Shown one piece after another: positions 56,329 through 63,955 of a stretch of 64,000 nt of DNA. Position numbers and translations under genes: made by a program. The notes below the pieces were generated by a model that did not search any database, was not told the DNA's origin, and was given only the letters and a program-made list of their open reading frames with translations. Where the stretch lies: NCBI GenBank assembly GCA_902493535.1, contig CABUQG010000006.1:11704-75703 (forward strand), written 5' to 3'. Numbering within the stretch: position 1 is the stretch's first letter; each line of letters begins with the position of its first letter. This DNA comes from an uncultured Collinsella sp. (lineage in GTDB: Bacteria; Actinomycetota; Coriobacteriia; Coriobacteriales; Coriobacteriaceae).

Positions 56329-57842
56329 CAGGCGAGCCCGTCGCCCAGCATGTCGAACGCGCCGCCCTGCTGCTCGGGCACGTTGGCCTTGGCCTCGTTG
56401 CTGGTCTCGCCGTAGAAGCGGCGGCGGTACTCCCACGGGGCCATGATGCCCGCGCCGACCTCGCTCATGGCCATCTCGCGCGCGCTCTGCGTGTCGCTGA
56501 TGATGGAGTCGTCGAAGTCCACGGTGACGTCGCCGTAGGGCACGGCCTCGCCCTTGATGCTGCGGCACGCGTCGGCCATGCCGTTCACGAGGCGCACGAT
56601 GGACTTGCGCAGGGCGTTCTCGTGCCGATGGATGGATCGCATCAGCTGCGAGTTGTCGGCCGCCACCTCCTTGGCGGTCTTCAGGCCCGTGTGCGACTCC
56701 CAGGAGAAGTAGCCGTTGCCGAAGCCGCACGCCACCGACAGCAGGCGCAGGCCCGTGTTGATGGCGCTGGCGTTCTCGTCGGCCTTGAGGTCGCTCTGAA
56801 CGGTCTGAATCTTGGCCGACCCCTCGTCGCCGGGGTTCATGCTGAAGATGGTGTCGTCGGCCTCGCCGAAGGCGTAGTAGGTCTTCGTGAGGCTGCCGTC
56901 CGGCCCCTTGTCGGTCTTGGACTCTATGAGGGTCTTGTCCACGAACGTGCGCGGGCGGCCCACGCGAATGTGGTCGAGCAGGGAGGTGGCGGCCTCGTCG
57001 ACCACCTTCATGGCTCCCACGGCGTTGCAGTACACGCTCGCGCCCATCGCGCAGTAGTCGTAGAAGCGGTTCGACACGGCGGGGCGCACCAGCGCGAAAA
57101 GCGGGCGGGTGCAGCGCGTGTCCATGTCGGCGCTGATGCCCTCGACCGTCACCTGCTTGTGCGTGCGGGTGTCGAACAGCTGCGTGAGGATGTGGTAGGT
57201 GCCGCCCTTGAGCACGTGGGCCTGGCACTGGTCGTAGTCGCGCCCGGCGACCTCCACGCGGCCCACGAACGCGCACTGCGTGCAGTCGTCGGCGCTCCAC
57301 GTGAGCGGGACTATCTGCGTGGCGTCGTAGCGCACGATGCGCAGCTCGGCGTCGGGCGTGTAGGCGCTGTCGGTCACGCCTCGCGGCTCGATGACCCACG
57401 CGCCGGTCCCCATGGCGAACGCACGTGCTATGAAGTCGGCGTTGTCCATGGCGAACGAGGAGGGCGCGCCGCTGTCCTCCGTGGGCTGCTGCGCCGGCGC
57501 GTTGCCCTCCGTCGCCTCCTGGCCGTCCCCGCCCGTTGTCGTGGGGTTGGCGAAGTAGCGCGCCATCCAGGCGCGGCGCTCGTCGCTCGTGCTGGAGATG
57601 ATCGTGCTCTCGTTCATGAGCAGACTGGCCCACTCGTCGGCCACGAGCGCCGCCGGGTGCAGGCTGGCGCGCTCGCGCTTGTACACGCGGAAGCCGCGCC
57701 GCTCGCTGTAGTGGTACCAGCCGTTGTTCGCCGCGAACCAGCCGAACCAGACGCCCACCATGCCCTGCATGCGGGTGTCCGGCTGGTATCCCATGCGGCG
57801 TAGCCACGCCTCGGCGTAGCCCGTGTTGCCTCGCTTCTCCAT
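56328..57842 (-). CDS. Portal protein
   Basis: 504 residues from ATG 57842 (TGATG overlap with terL). Contains MGYQPDTRMQGMVGVWFGWF, HPAALVADEWASLLMNESTI, FIARAFAMGTGAWVIEPRGV, and the C-terminal DFDDSIISDTQSAREMAMSE followed by APWEYRRRFYGET. This is the SPP1-like phage portal family, the dodecameric gate for DNA. Confidence 0.92.
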   Translation of the reverse strand: MEKRGNTGYAEAWLRRMGYQPDTRMQGMVGVWFGWFAANNGWYHYSERRGFRVYKRERASLHPAALVADEWASLLMNESTIISSTSDERRAWMARYFANPTTTGGDGQEATEGNAPAQQPTEDSGAPSSFAMDNADFIARAFAMGTGAWVIEPRGVTDSAYTPDAELRIVRYDATQIVPLTWSADDCTQCAFVGRVEVAGRDYDQCQAHVLKGGTYHILTQLFDTRTHKQVTVEGISADMDTRCTRPLFALVRPAVSNRFYDYCAMGASVYCNAVGAMKVVDEAATSLLDHIRVGRPRTFVDKTLIESKTDKGPDGSLTKTYYAFGEADDTIFSMNPGDEGSAKIQTVQSDLKADENASAINTGLRLLSVACGFGNGYFSWESHTGLKTAKEVAADNSQLMRSIHRHENALRKSIVRLVNGMADACRSIKGEAVPYGDVTVDFDDSIISDTQSAREMAMSEVGAGIMAPWEYRRRFYGETSNEAKANVPEQQGGAFDMLGDGLA

Positions 57843-59125
57843 CAGAGGTTGCTCCTTATCCACAGTCCTGCGGCGTAGCCCGCCGCGTCTATCGCGTCGT
57901 CGTTCACCTTCGGCAGTGTCTCGGTTATGTCGCCCTGCCCGTTCGACACGTACTCGAACTCGGGGAACTCCTTGGCGGCGAGCGGGCAGCGGTCGGGGTC
58001 GATGACTATGCGCGTAAGGTTCTGCATCCACCTGATGCGGCTCTTGGGCGCGTTCAGGCCCTGCTTGAGCGACTTCTGCGCGCCGATGCCCTGCTCCTGG
58101 TAGTAGAGGATCATGCCGCGCGCCGCGCTGTCGCACCACACGTCGGCGGCGGGGTCCTCGGCCGCCTGCAGCTTGGCCGCCACCAGCTCGGCGGTCTTGA
58201 CGTCGATGGCCTCGGTTCCCTGGCGGCTCTCCTCGTCCAGCAGGTACAGTACGCGCTCGTTCTCGTCGTAGCCCGCCTCCATGAACACCCAGGGGTGCAC
58301 GCTGCCCGCGTCCACGCCGAACGAGCGCAGGGCGATGGACGCGCGCTCCTCCGCGGTGATGGGGCGTATGTCCAGCAGCTTGTCGGGGAACACCTCGGAG
58401 CCCGTGCCGATGACCTCGCCGAGCCATTGCCAGCGGTAGGAGTCGGGCGTCTTGCGGCGGCTGCGCTCGGCCTCCGCCAGCGCCGCGGCGCTTATCCACT
58501 CGGGGTGCTCGTCTATGACGTCCAGGTACGTGGTGTGGCATATGAAGCGCCCGTCCTCGCCCGGGTGGGCCTCCAGGTCGCGCGCCTCCTTGTTCACCCA
58601 GTTGCGAGCCGAGCGGGGAGGGTTGTAGCTGTAGAACACCCAGAACATGTCGCCGCCGCGCAGGAACGTGGCCAGCACGCTGCGCACCTCGTCCATGCCG
58701 TCGAACTCGTCTACCTCCTCGAACCACACCACGGCGCAGTAGCCGGTGCGGAACTTCGCGGACTTCAGCTTCTTCGGCTTGTCGCATCCCACAAAGCGTA
58801 TGACCTGCCCGGTGGGGCGGTACGTCACCTCCATGGGGGACAGGCCGAAGTCGAACAGGTGCGCCACGCCCAGCACGTCGCACGCCCAGCCTATCTGCTC
58901 GTACACGGACGTGCGCAGCGTGTTGCCGACCTTGCGCAGCACGACGGCGTTGGCCTCCGGGTTGAGCATGATCAGCAGCACGATGGCGATGGATATGAAC
59001 GACGACTTGGTGGAGTTGCGCCCGCCCTTGAACCAGTAGTGCGTGAACTCGTGCGCCTTGATGGAGCGCCACACGCCGGCGAACACGGAGGCCACGACGT
59101 CCGAGAGCCTAACCGAGGTCGTCAA
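57842..59125 (-). CDS. terL: Terminase large subunit (PBSX-type)
   Basis: 427 residues from TTG 59125, overlapping terS by 17 bp. Walker A-like GGRNSTKSS (34-42), Walker B VVWFEEVDE (near 130), coupling YSYNPP; nuclease domain with FGVDAGSVHPWVF, DVWCDSAARGMILY and NDDAIDAAGY carrying the acidic residues. Terminase_3/PBSX class, which packs DNA into the procapsid through the portal. Confidence 0.95.
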   Translation of the reverse strand: MTTSVRLSDVVASVFAGVWRSIKAHEFTHYWFKGGRNSTKSSFISIAIVLLIMLNPEANAVVLRKVGNTLRTSVYEQIGWACDVLGVAHLFDFGLSPMEVTYRPTGQVIRFVGCDKPKKLKSAKFRTGYCAVVWFEEVDEFDGMDEVRSVLATFLRGGDMFWVFYSYNPPRSARNWVNKEARDLEAHPGEDGRFICHTTYLDVIDEHPEWISAAALAEAERSRRKTPDSYRWQWLGEVIGTGSEVFPDKLLDIRPITAEERASIALRSFGVDAGSVHPWVFMEAGYDENERVLYLLDEESRQGTEAIDVKTAELVAAKLQAAEDPAADVWCDSAARGMILYYQEQGIGAQKSLKQGLNAPKSRIRWMQNLTRIVIDPDRCPLAAKEFPEFEYVSNGQGDITETLPKVNDDAIDAAGYAAGLWIRSNL

Positions 59126-59540
59126 CGATGGTCACCCCCGCCTCCGCCATGGCGGCCTTCGCGCCGTCCACGCCGAACATGTCGTTGAGCAGCTTCACGC
59201 TCTCGGTTATGGCCAGGCGCGCGTCGCCGTTGATGCTGCCCTCGGCCGCCTGGCGGCGGAAGATGGGCAGCGCGCCGTCGAGCACCTCGAACAGCGGGGC
59301 GGCCGCGTCCTGCAGCTCCCAGCGGCAGTCCTTTGCGGCCGCGTCGCGGATTTCCTGGATTCTGTGCGCGATTCGTGGGTCGCGCATCAGCTTGGAGGCG
59401 GCGCAGCTTATCGAGTTGTAGTTCATCCGCTTGCAGTCGTAGGCCGCGCGGTACGCGTCCTGCTGCTTGGCGCGGGGCTTGGCCATCTCGCGGGCGAATG
59501 CCTCCTGCTTCGCCGTGAGCGGCTTGTCCTTCTTGGGCAC
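59109..59540 (-). CDS. terS: Terminase small subunit
   Basis: 143 residues from GTG 59540 with AAGGAGG upstream. LTAKQEAFAREMAKPRAKQQ ... DAYRAAYDC ... MNYNSISCAASKLMRDPRIA: the helix-turn-helix Terminase_2 type, recognising pac or cos DNA. Encoded just before terL. Confidence 0.92.
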   Translation of the reverse strand: MPKKDKPLTAKQEAFAREMAKPRAKQQDAYRAAYDCKRMNYNSISCAASKLMRDPRIAHRIQEIRDAAAKDCRWELQDAAAPLFEVLDGALPIFRRQAAEGSINGDARLAITESVKLLNDMFGVDGAKAAMAEAGVTIVDDLG

Positions 59541-59569
59541 CTGCGGCCTCCTTCCTGATTAGTTTCGCG

Positions 59570-60337
59570 CTAGCCAAGCGACGCGATCACATCGCGCTCG
59601 CGGGGCGAAAGCGCGAAACGCTCTGCGGCTGCACGCTCTGCGGCTGCACGCTCTGCGGCTGCACGCTCTGCGGCTGCACGCTCTGATATGAGGTAGCCGC
59701 TGCCGTATATCGCCTTGTTCTGCACGCGCTGCGCGTCGAGCGCCCTCGTGAAGCTGCACTCCTGCGGCCCCACGCGGAAGTCGATGCCGTACTTGGAGTA
59801 GCGCGCCAGCATGGGCGCGGTCAGCACCTCGTCCGGGTACTCGTACTTCGGCAGCGCCTTGGCCTTCTCGCGGCGCAGGCGCTCTATCGCGGCATCCAGC
59901 TCGGAGCGCAGGTCGGGCGCGCTGCGAGCCTGGGCGGGGTCGAGGTTGGTCACGAACGACGTGTTGACGCTCGCGCCGTTGGCGTACGTCACGCCGACGC
60001 CCGTCACGACCTTGCAGCAGTTGCGGATGCCCATGCACGTCAGGGTGGGGGCGAACAGGAAGAAGCCCACGCCGCGCTCCTGGTAGTGCTTGACGATCTT
60101 GCTCAGGATGGAGAACGGCGGGTTGTCCACCACCGTGCAGCCCTGCGGGTACTCCTCGCGCTCGTAGTCGCCGCCCGGATAGAACGGGCGCGCCACCTTC
60201 GCCAGGTCGAACCCGTACTCCCGGTGCGCCCACCGCAGCACGCAGTCGTACACCTCGGGCGGGGTGTAGCAGTCGTCCGTCGTCCTCTTCGGCTCGAACT
60301 TTGCCGTGAACTCCTCGTATGTCTCGCCTCTCGCCAT
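59570..60337 (-). CDS. Phage DNA N6-adenine methylase-like protein with tandem AAAER repeat
   Basis: 255 residues from ATG 60337 (AGGAGA upstream). TTDDCYTPPEVYDCVLRWAH at the start and VVDNPPFSILSKIVKHY with the DNPPF catalytic motif of N6-adenine methylases; FLFAPTLTCMGIRNC follows. A clear SAM-binding FxGxG motif is not seen, so activity is uncertain. Near the C-terminus (about 219-238) AAAER is repeated four times, coded by four perfect copies of a 15-bp unit at 59620-59679. Phages use such enzymes against host restriction. Confidence 0.75.
   Translation of the reverse strand: MARGETYEEFTAKFEPKRTTDDCYTPPEVYDCVLRWAHREYGFDLAKVARPFYPGGDYEREEYPQGCTVVDNPPFSILSKIVKHYQERGVGFFLFAPTLTCMGIRNCCKVVTGVGVTYANGASVNTSFVTNLDPAQARSAPDLRSELDAAIERLRREKAKALPKYEYPDEVLTAPMLARYSKYGIDFRVGPQECSFTRALDAQRVQNKAIYGSGYLISERAAAERAAAERAAAERAAAERFALSPRERDVIASLG
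59620..59679. repeat. Tandem repeat, 4 x 15 bp
   Basis: GCTCTGCGGCTGCAC repeated four times without change, plus a partial fifth unit. In frame in the methylase-like gene, so copy number changes keep the frame. Confidence 0.92.
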
Positions 60338-60356
60338 GCGTCTCCTATCTCTCGGC

Positions 60357-60413
60357 CCATATGGTCGCAAGCGTGTCGCCGGGCACGGAAAAGGCCGCCC
60401 CGAAGGACGGCCC
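60357..60413 (-). terminator. Intrinsic terminator followed by GGCGACAC element (copy 3)
   Basis: On the minus strand GGCCGTCC, loop TTCG, GGGCGGCC with TTTTCC, then GCCCGGCGACACGCTTGCG. Same order as at 38690 and 54379; here it precedes the methylase-like gene. Confidence 0.75.
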
Positions 60414-60440
60414 TCTGCCTGTTTCCGTATTCGGTTGCCC

Positions 60441-60575
60441 CTATCCGCACGCCGCCACGGCTATGGCCATGAGCCCGAGCGCCAGCGCCCTTATGGCGTA
60501 GATGGCCGCCGCGTCTATGGCGATTGCCGCCGCTATGAACAGCAGGCACCCCCAGTTGCATCCCGGGCGGTTCAT
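60441..60575 (-). CDS. Small membrane protein of the prophage, 44 residues
   Basis: ATG 60575 behind GGGAGGAG, overlapping the preceding stop by 4 bp. MNRPGCNWGC then two hydrophobic stretches (LLFIAAAIAIDAAAIYAI, LALGLMAIAVAACG). No family recognised; small membrane proteins of this kind in early phage regions sometimes exclude other phages. Confidence 0.6.
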   Translation of the reverse strand: MNRPGCNWGCLLFIAAAIAIDAAAIYAIRALALGLMAIAVAACG

Positions 60576-60793
60576 CGCTCCTCCCACTCGACGGTGCCGT
60601 CGTCGTACTCGGCCTTGAGCCATTCCAGGTAGTCGGCCTCCTCGCAGAAGCTGGCCAGCAGCCGCTTGCTGGTAGTGCAGCTGCTCATGCGGCTCGTCTC
60701 ATACACGGCGATGAAGAAGGGCCACGAGTGGAACTCCGTCTCCGTGTGGATGGCCCGCTCGGGCGTGCCGAAAAGGTGCTCCCAGTTCGTCAT
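60572..60793 (-). CDS. Small phage protein, unknown
   Basis: 73 residues from ATG 60793, overlapping both neighbours by 4 bp. MTNWEHLFGTPERAIHTETE, then SCTTSKRLLASFCEEADYLE and WLKAEYDDGTVEWEE: a short protein with three cysteines, common in phage early regions. Not recognised further. Confidence 0.65.
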   Translation of the reverse strand: MTNWEHLFGTPERAIHTETEFHSWPFFIAVYETSRMSSCTTSKRLLASFCEEADYLEWLKAEYDDGTVEWEER

Positions 60794-60975
60794 CGCGCCC
60801 CCTCCTTCGCGCTCGGCCCGACCTTGCGGTAGGTGAAGTCCTCGAACAGGTGACCGCACCAGCGGCAGCGGTCGCCGCCCTTGGGCAGGTGGTGCCAGAT
60901 CTCGCGCATGCCGCACTTCGGGCAGCGCACCTCGATACTGGGTCGGCGCTTCGGCTTCTCGGTCTGCTGCTCCAT
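60790..60975 (-). CDS. Small zinc-ribbon phage protein
   Basis: 61 residues from ATG 60975. Two CxxC pairs: RCPKCGMREIWHHLP and RCRWCGHLFEDF, a zinc ribbon. Short overlaps with neighbours place it in the early operon. Role unknown. Confidence 0.7.
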   Translation of the reverse strand: MEQQTEKPKRRPSIEVRCPKCGMREIWHHLPKGGDRCRWCGHLFEDFTYRKVGPSAKEGAR

Positions 60976-60977
60976 GG

Positions 60978-61484
60978 CTACTCCACCGCCATCCGCATGG
61001 CCGGCTTCATGGCCTCGCGCAGGCTCTTGGCCAGCTTCTCGGTCGTTACCTCGGCCTTCACCTCCACGTTCACGTCGGGCATCGCGAAACCGTGCGCCTC
61101 TTCGGCCTTGAGGCAGGGCATGGCGGCGTCCTGGGCCGCGCCCTTGAGCGTTGGTGACGCTGTCACCCTCAGCTCGCAGCGCCCCAGCCACAACTCGCAC
61201 TCGTCCAGCTTCGTGAGCGCCAGGGCGCGCTCGCGGCTCGCCTCGTAGGCCGTCTCGATGCCCTTGCGCAGGTTCTGCACGGCCGTCTCTTCGGTTCCGG
61301 CGTCCAGCTTTTCGCGCAGTCGGGTGTTCTCGAACCTCATGTTGCGAGCCTCGCGACGTGGCACTGCTACCGTATGGCTTTGCTGCTCGCCCCAGCAGTC
61401 CTCGCACAGCGGCGCGTCTACGCCCATGTTGTCCTGCCCCAGGGCGTCGATATCGCGCCCGCAGGTATCGCAGATGATTCCCAT
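60978..61484 (-). CDS. Phage protein with N-terminal zinc finger and coiled coil
   Basis: 168 residues from ATG 61484. ICDTCGRDI and LCEDCWGEQ supply four cysteines; a charged coiled coil follows (MRFENTRLREKLDAGTEETA), and VNVEVKAEVTTEKLAKSLRE toward the end. No family recognised. Confidence 0.68.
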   Translation of the reverse strand: MGIICDTCGRDIDALGQDNMGVDAPLCEDCWGEQQSHTVAVPRREARNMRFENTRLREKLDAGTEETAVQNLRKGIETAYEASRERALALTKLDECELWLGRCELRVTASPTLKGAAQDAAMPCLKAEEAHGFAMPDVNVEVKAEVTTEKLAKSLREAMKPAMRMAVE

Positions 61485-61486
61485 GG

Positions 61487-61678
61487 CTACTCCCTTCCTT
61501 CCGGCTTCACCGCGCCTGCGAGGAACCACGCCCGCAGGCTCTCGGCGCACTCCGGGCACAAGGCCCTTGCCTTGCCGTCGATTCGCGCGCTGTTCCTCAG
61601 CACCATCTTGGCGTAACCCGCCAGGGTCGCCGGCACCTCCTTGCCGCAGCGTTCGCATGCGCACATGTACAGCCTCAT
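61487..61678 (-). CDS. Small zinc-finger phage protein
   Basis: 63 residues from ATG 61678. CERCGKEVPATLAGY and ALCPECAESLRAWF: two CxxC pairs around a basic linker. Likely a DNA- or protein-binding early phage protein. Its end lies 2 bp from the next gene. Confidence 0.68.
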   Translation of the reverse strand: MRLYMCACERCGKEVPATLAGYAKMVLRNSARIDGKARALCPECAESLRAWFLAGAVKPEGRE

Positions 61679-61884
61679 GCCTGCTCGCCTCCCTTCGGCA
61701 GAGCGTCGGCGATTCGGTCCCAGTCGGTGGCCGACTTCTCGCTGGGGTACTCGTAGGCCCCCACGCACGGCACCGGCAGCACCGCCATGCCGTCGTGCTC
61801 GCCTGCGTACTCGTCTGCGTCCGATCTGCTCTCGAACGCCAGCACCACGTCGCTCTCCGTGGCCACCGCGTAGATCTTCTTCAT
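61675..61884 (-). CDS. Small phage protein, unknown
   Basis: 69 residues from ATG 61884, overlapping the next gene by 4 bp. MKKIYAVATESDVVLAFESR, then DADEYAGEHDGMAVLPVPCV; a compact alpha/beta protein. Not recognised. Confidence 0.65.
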   Translation of the reverse strand: MKKIYAVATESDVVLAFESRSDADEYAGEHDGMAVLPVPCVGAYEYPSEKSATDWDRIADALPKGGEQA

Positions 61885-61895
61885 CGTTTCGTCTC

Positions 61896-62144
61896 CTATT
61901 CGAACTCGAAGCACTCGCATGCCTCGCTTGTCTCGTCTACCGCCTCCACGTCGGGGCCGCCGCCCGTCATGGCGTCGCGGGCGCACACGGCCTCGCCGCC
62001 AGCGCCCTGCACGCGGCCGCAGAAGCGGCACTCCCGGTACGTGCGGCCCTCCCACGGGTCGGGCCGGTTCCACGGTGCCCTGGGGTCGGACTCGAAGCAC
62101 CCGGGCGGGAGGTTCCACCCGCTTGAAGGCTCGTACCCGCTCAC
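61896..62144 (-). CDS. Small cysteine-rich phage protein
   Basis: 82 residues from GTG 62144, overlapping the HNH-like gene stop by 4 bp (GTGA). Contains PPGCFESDPRAPWNRPDPWE and CRFCGRVQGAGGEAVCARDA, ending EACECFEFE. The cysteines suggest a zinc site. No family recognised. Confidence 0.6.
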   Translation of the reverse strand: MSGYEPSSGWNLPPGCFESDPRAPWNRPDPWEGRTYRECRFCGRVQGAGGEAVCARDAMTGGGPDVEAVDETSEACECFEFE

Positions 62145-62536
62145 ATGCACCGCCTGCCCCTCGGCAGCCGCCCCCAGCCGTCCATGGCCAGGGCATCCGC
62201 GTACTTGGTCGGTTCCGGCAGCAGCAGGTACTCCCAGTGCCCCGATCCCGGCGGGGCGGGGCGGTTGAACCTCTGCTCGGCCCTGACCCAGCGGAAGTGC
62301 AGCCGGTTGGCGTGCGCCAGCCCGTGGCAGCCGCTGCCGTTGCCGCTGCCGCACAGCATCACCGTGGGCTTGGGAACCTCGCGCCCGTCGCGGAACAGCT
62401 TGCCCGCCCCGCGCCTCACGATGTGGTGGCGGTTGAGCGGCCACGGCGCGCCGCACACGGCGCACCTGGGCGTCTCGATGCTCGGCCCCTCCATGAGGGG
62501 GCGCAGGATCTCGGGCAGCGTGTCAACGTTTGCCAT
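62141..62536 (-). CDS. HNH-like phage protein
   Basis: 131 residues from ATG 62536 with AGGAGG upstream. CAVCGAPWPLNRHHIVRRGA and LCGSGNGSGCHGLAHANRLH: zinc-binding cysteines and a His-His pair as in HNH-type nucleases found next to phage replication genes. It may cut DNA for packaging or recombination; catalytic status is inferred. Confidence 0.72.
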   Translation of the reverse strand: MANVDTLPEILRPLMEGPSIETPRCAVCGAPWPLNRHHIVRRGAGKLFRDGREVPKPTVMLCGSGNGSGCHGLAHANRLHFRWVRAEQRFNRPAPPGSGHWEYLLLPEPTKYADALAMDGWGRLPRGRRCM

Positions 62537-63251
62537 TCGATAGCCTCCTGTCCTTGCCTTGCAGCTCGTACTTGTCGCACATCTCCGACAGGCGGCTCAC
62601 GATGGCCACCGCCGTCTCCTCGTCGCCGTTCTTGGCCAGGCGGCGTATGAGGTCGCTCTTGCCGTACTGCGTGGTCACGACCACGGGCCTCATGTTCTCG
62701 TACCTGTCGTTCACGACGCGGAACACCTGCCCCAGCGTCCAGTCGGTGGGGGACTCCTTGCCCAGGTCGTCCAGCACCAGGCACCCCACGCGGGAGAGCC
62801 TGGACAGCACGCCGTCCTCGGTGCCGTCGCCGCCGTAGGTGCCCTTGATGGCGGCCAGCACGCCCAGCATGTCGGTCACCCTCACGCTGGTGCCGCCGTC
62901 CACCAGGAGCCGCGCCACGGCGCTCGCCAGGTGGGTCTTGCCGGTTCCCACGGGGCCGCAGATGTACGCCCCGCGCCCTTGCTCAACCTTCGCGGCAATG
63001 CCCTCGGCCATGGGGGAGGCGGCTGTCATGAAGCGGGGCTTGATTCCGGCCCGCTCGTAGGCCCGGCGGCGTTTGGCTGCGGCCTCCTCGGCCTTGGCGC
63101 GTGCCTCCTGCCGCGCCCGCTCGGCCCGTTCGGCCACCGCGCCGGGGCAGCCGCAGGGCTTCCAGCCGCAGAACGCTCGGCGGCCCATGAGGGTCACGTA
63201 GTTGCCCTCCAGCTGCGCCCCGCAGTGAGGGCACTCAGTCGTACTCGGCAT
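62523..63251 (-). CDS. DnaC-like helicase loader
   Basis: 242 residues from ATG 63251. N-terminal zinc site (CPHCGAQ ... CGWKPCGCPG), charged linker, AAA+ domain with Walker A ICGPVGTGKTH (98-108) and Walker B LVLDDLGKE (158-166), then VVTTQYGKSDLIRRLAK with the sensor and arginine finger region. Loads host replicative helicase at the phage origin. Overlaps the replisome organiser by 17 bp and the HNH-like gene by 14 bp. Confidence 0.9.
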   Translation of the reverse strand: MPSTTECPHCGAQLEGNYVTLMGRRAFCGWKPCGCPGAVAERAERARQEARAKAEEAAAKRRRAYERAGIKPRFMTAASPMAEGIAAKVEQGRGAYICGPVGTGKTHLASAVARLLVDGGTSVRVTDMLGVLAAIKGTYGGDGTEDGVLSRLSRVGCLVLDDLGKESPTDWTLGQVFRVVNDRYENMRPVVVTTQYGKSDLIRRLAKNGDEETAVAIVSRLSEMCDKYELQGKDRRLSNGKR

Positions 63252-63936
63252 AGCCGTCGGCCTCCTTCCGGGTCCTCGGGCCGCGGTTCACGTAGTCCTC
63301 GAACTTCGGCGAGAACAGCGTGGAGGGCCGCAGGTACTTGGCCATCTTCGGGTCGTCCGCCCACTCGGCTGCCATCGTGTCGATGACGGCCAGGAAATCG
63401 GGGAGGCGGTAGCCCTCGGCCCAGCGGGCGTGTATCAGCCTGCGGGTCTTGGCGCTGCTTGAGCGGTAGCGGGTGCCGGCCGCCTCGTTGAGCGCATGCA
63501 CGATTTCGTCAAAGGGGATTAAGGGGTTATCTATATACTCAACCTCAACCTCAACCTCTGCATTGCCGCAACTCGATGCGCCTGCATGTGCGTCCGCATC
63601 TGCTTGCGCATGTGCGACTGCATCTGCATCCGCATATGCTCCTGCATGTGCTTGCGCATCGGCTTGCGCCCGTGCCGCCGCATCGTCCACCGCATCATCC
63701 TTCCCCGGCCTGTTGCCCCAGCGGGCGTTGGCCGCCTTCCTTGCGCGCTCGCTCTTCTCGTCGCCCATGTCGAGCCTGCCCTTGAGCACCAGGAAGGTGG
63801 GCAGCCACGCGGGGCTGCCCTGCGGCTCCTTGCCCGTGAACCGGTACTCGACGATGGCGTAGATGAACGGCGCGCGCTGCTTCTCGGGCATGGCCTGCGC
63901 GGCCGCCCAGAAGTCATCGTGTATAACCATGCCCAT
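63235..63936 (-). CDS. Phage replisome organiser (DUF6291-like start, Phg_2220_C end)
   Basis: 233 residues from ATG 63936 (MGMVIHDDF); ATG 63930 also fits. N-terminal about 75 residues: DDFWAAAQAMPEKQRAPFIY and LKGRLDMGDEKSERARKAAN. Middle (about 85-120) is a low-complexity run of Ala, Asp, Gln and His coded by short repeats. C-terminal part FDEIVHALNEAAGTRYRSSS, LPDFLAVIDTMAAEWADDPK and RPSTLFSPKFEDYVN is the conserved phage replication C-terminal domain. Binds the origin and hands on to the DnaC-like loader. Confidence 0.85.
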   Translation of the reverse strand: MGMVIHDDFWAAAQAMPEKQRAPFIYAIVEYRFTGKEPQGSPAWLPTFLVLKGRLDMGDEKSERARKAANARWGNRPGKDDAVDDAAARAQADAQAHAGAYADADAVAHAQADADAHAGASSCGNAEVEVEVEYIDNPLIPFDEIVHALNEAAGTRYRSSSAKTRRLIHARWAEGYRLPDFLAVIDTMAAEWADDPKMAKYLRPSTLFSPKFEDYVNRGPRTRKEADGYAEYD

Positions 63937-63955
63937 AGTGTCGCCGTCGCCTTCC

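Noticed and set aside
54745..56415. 556-residue plus-strand frame opposite the MuF gene
   Set aside because: Antisense shadow; composition is typical of the reverse complement of GC-rich codons.
56328..59072. Portal gene extended far upstream over the terminase
   Set aside because: The extension is the terminase gene read in a shifted frame; portal homology starts at ATG 57842 with a TGATG overlap.
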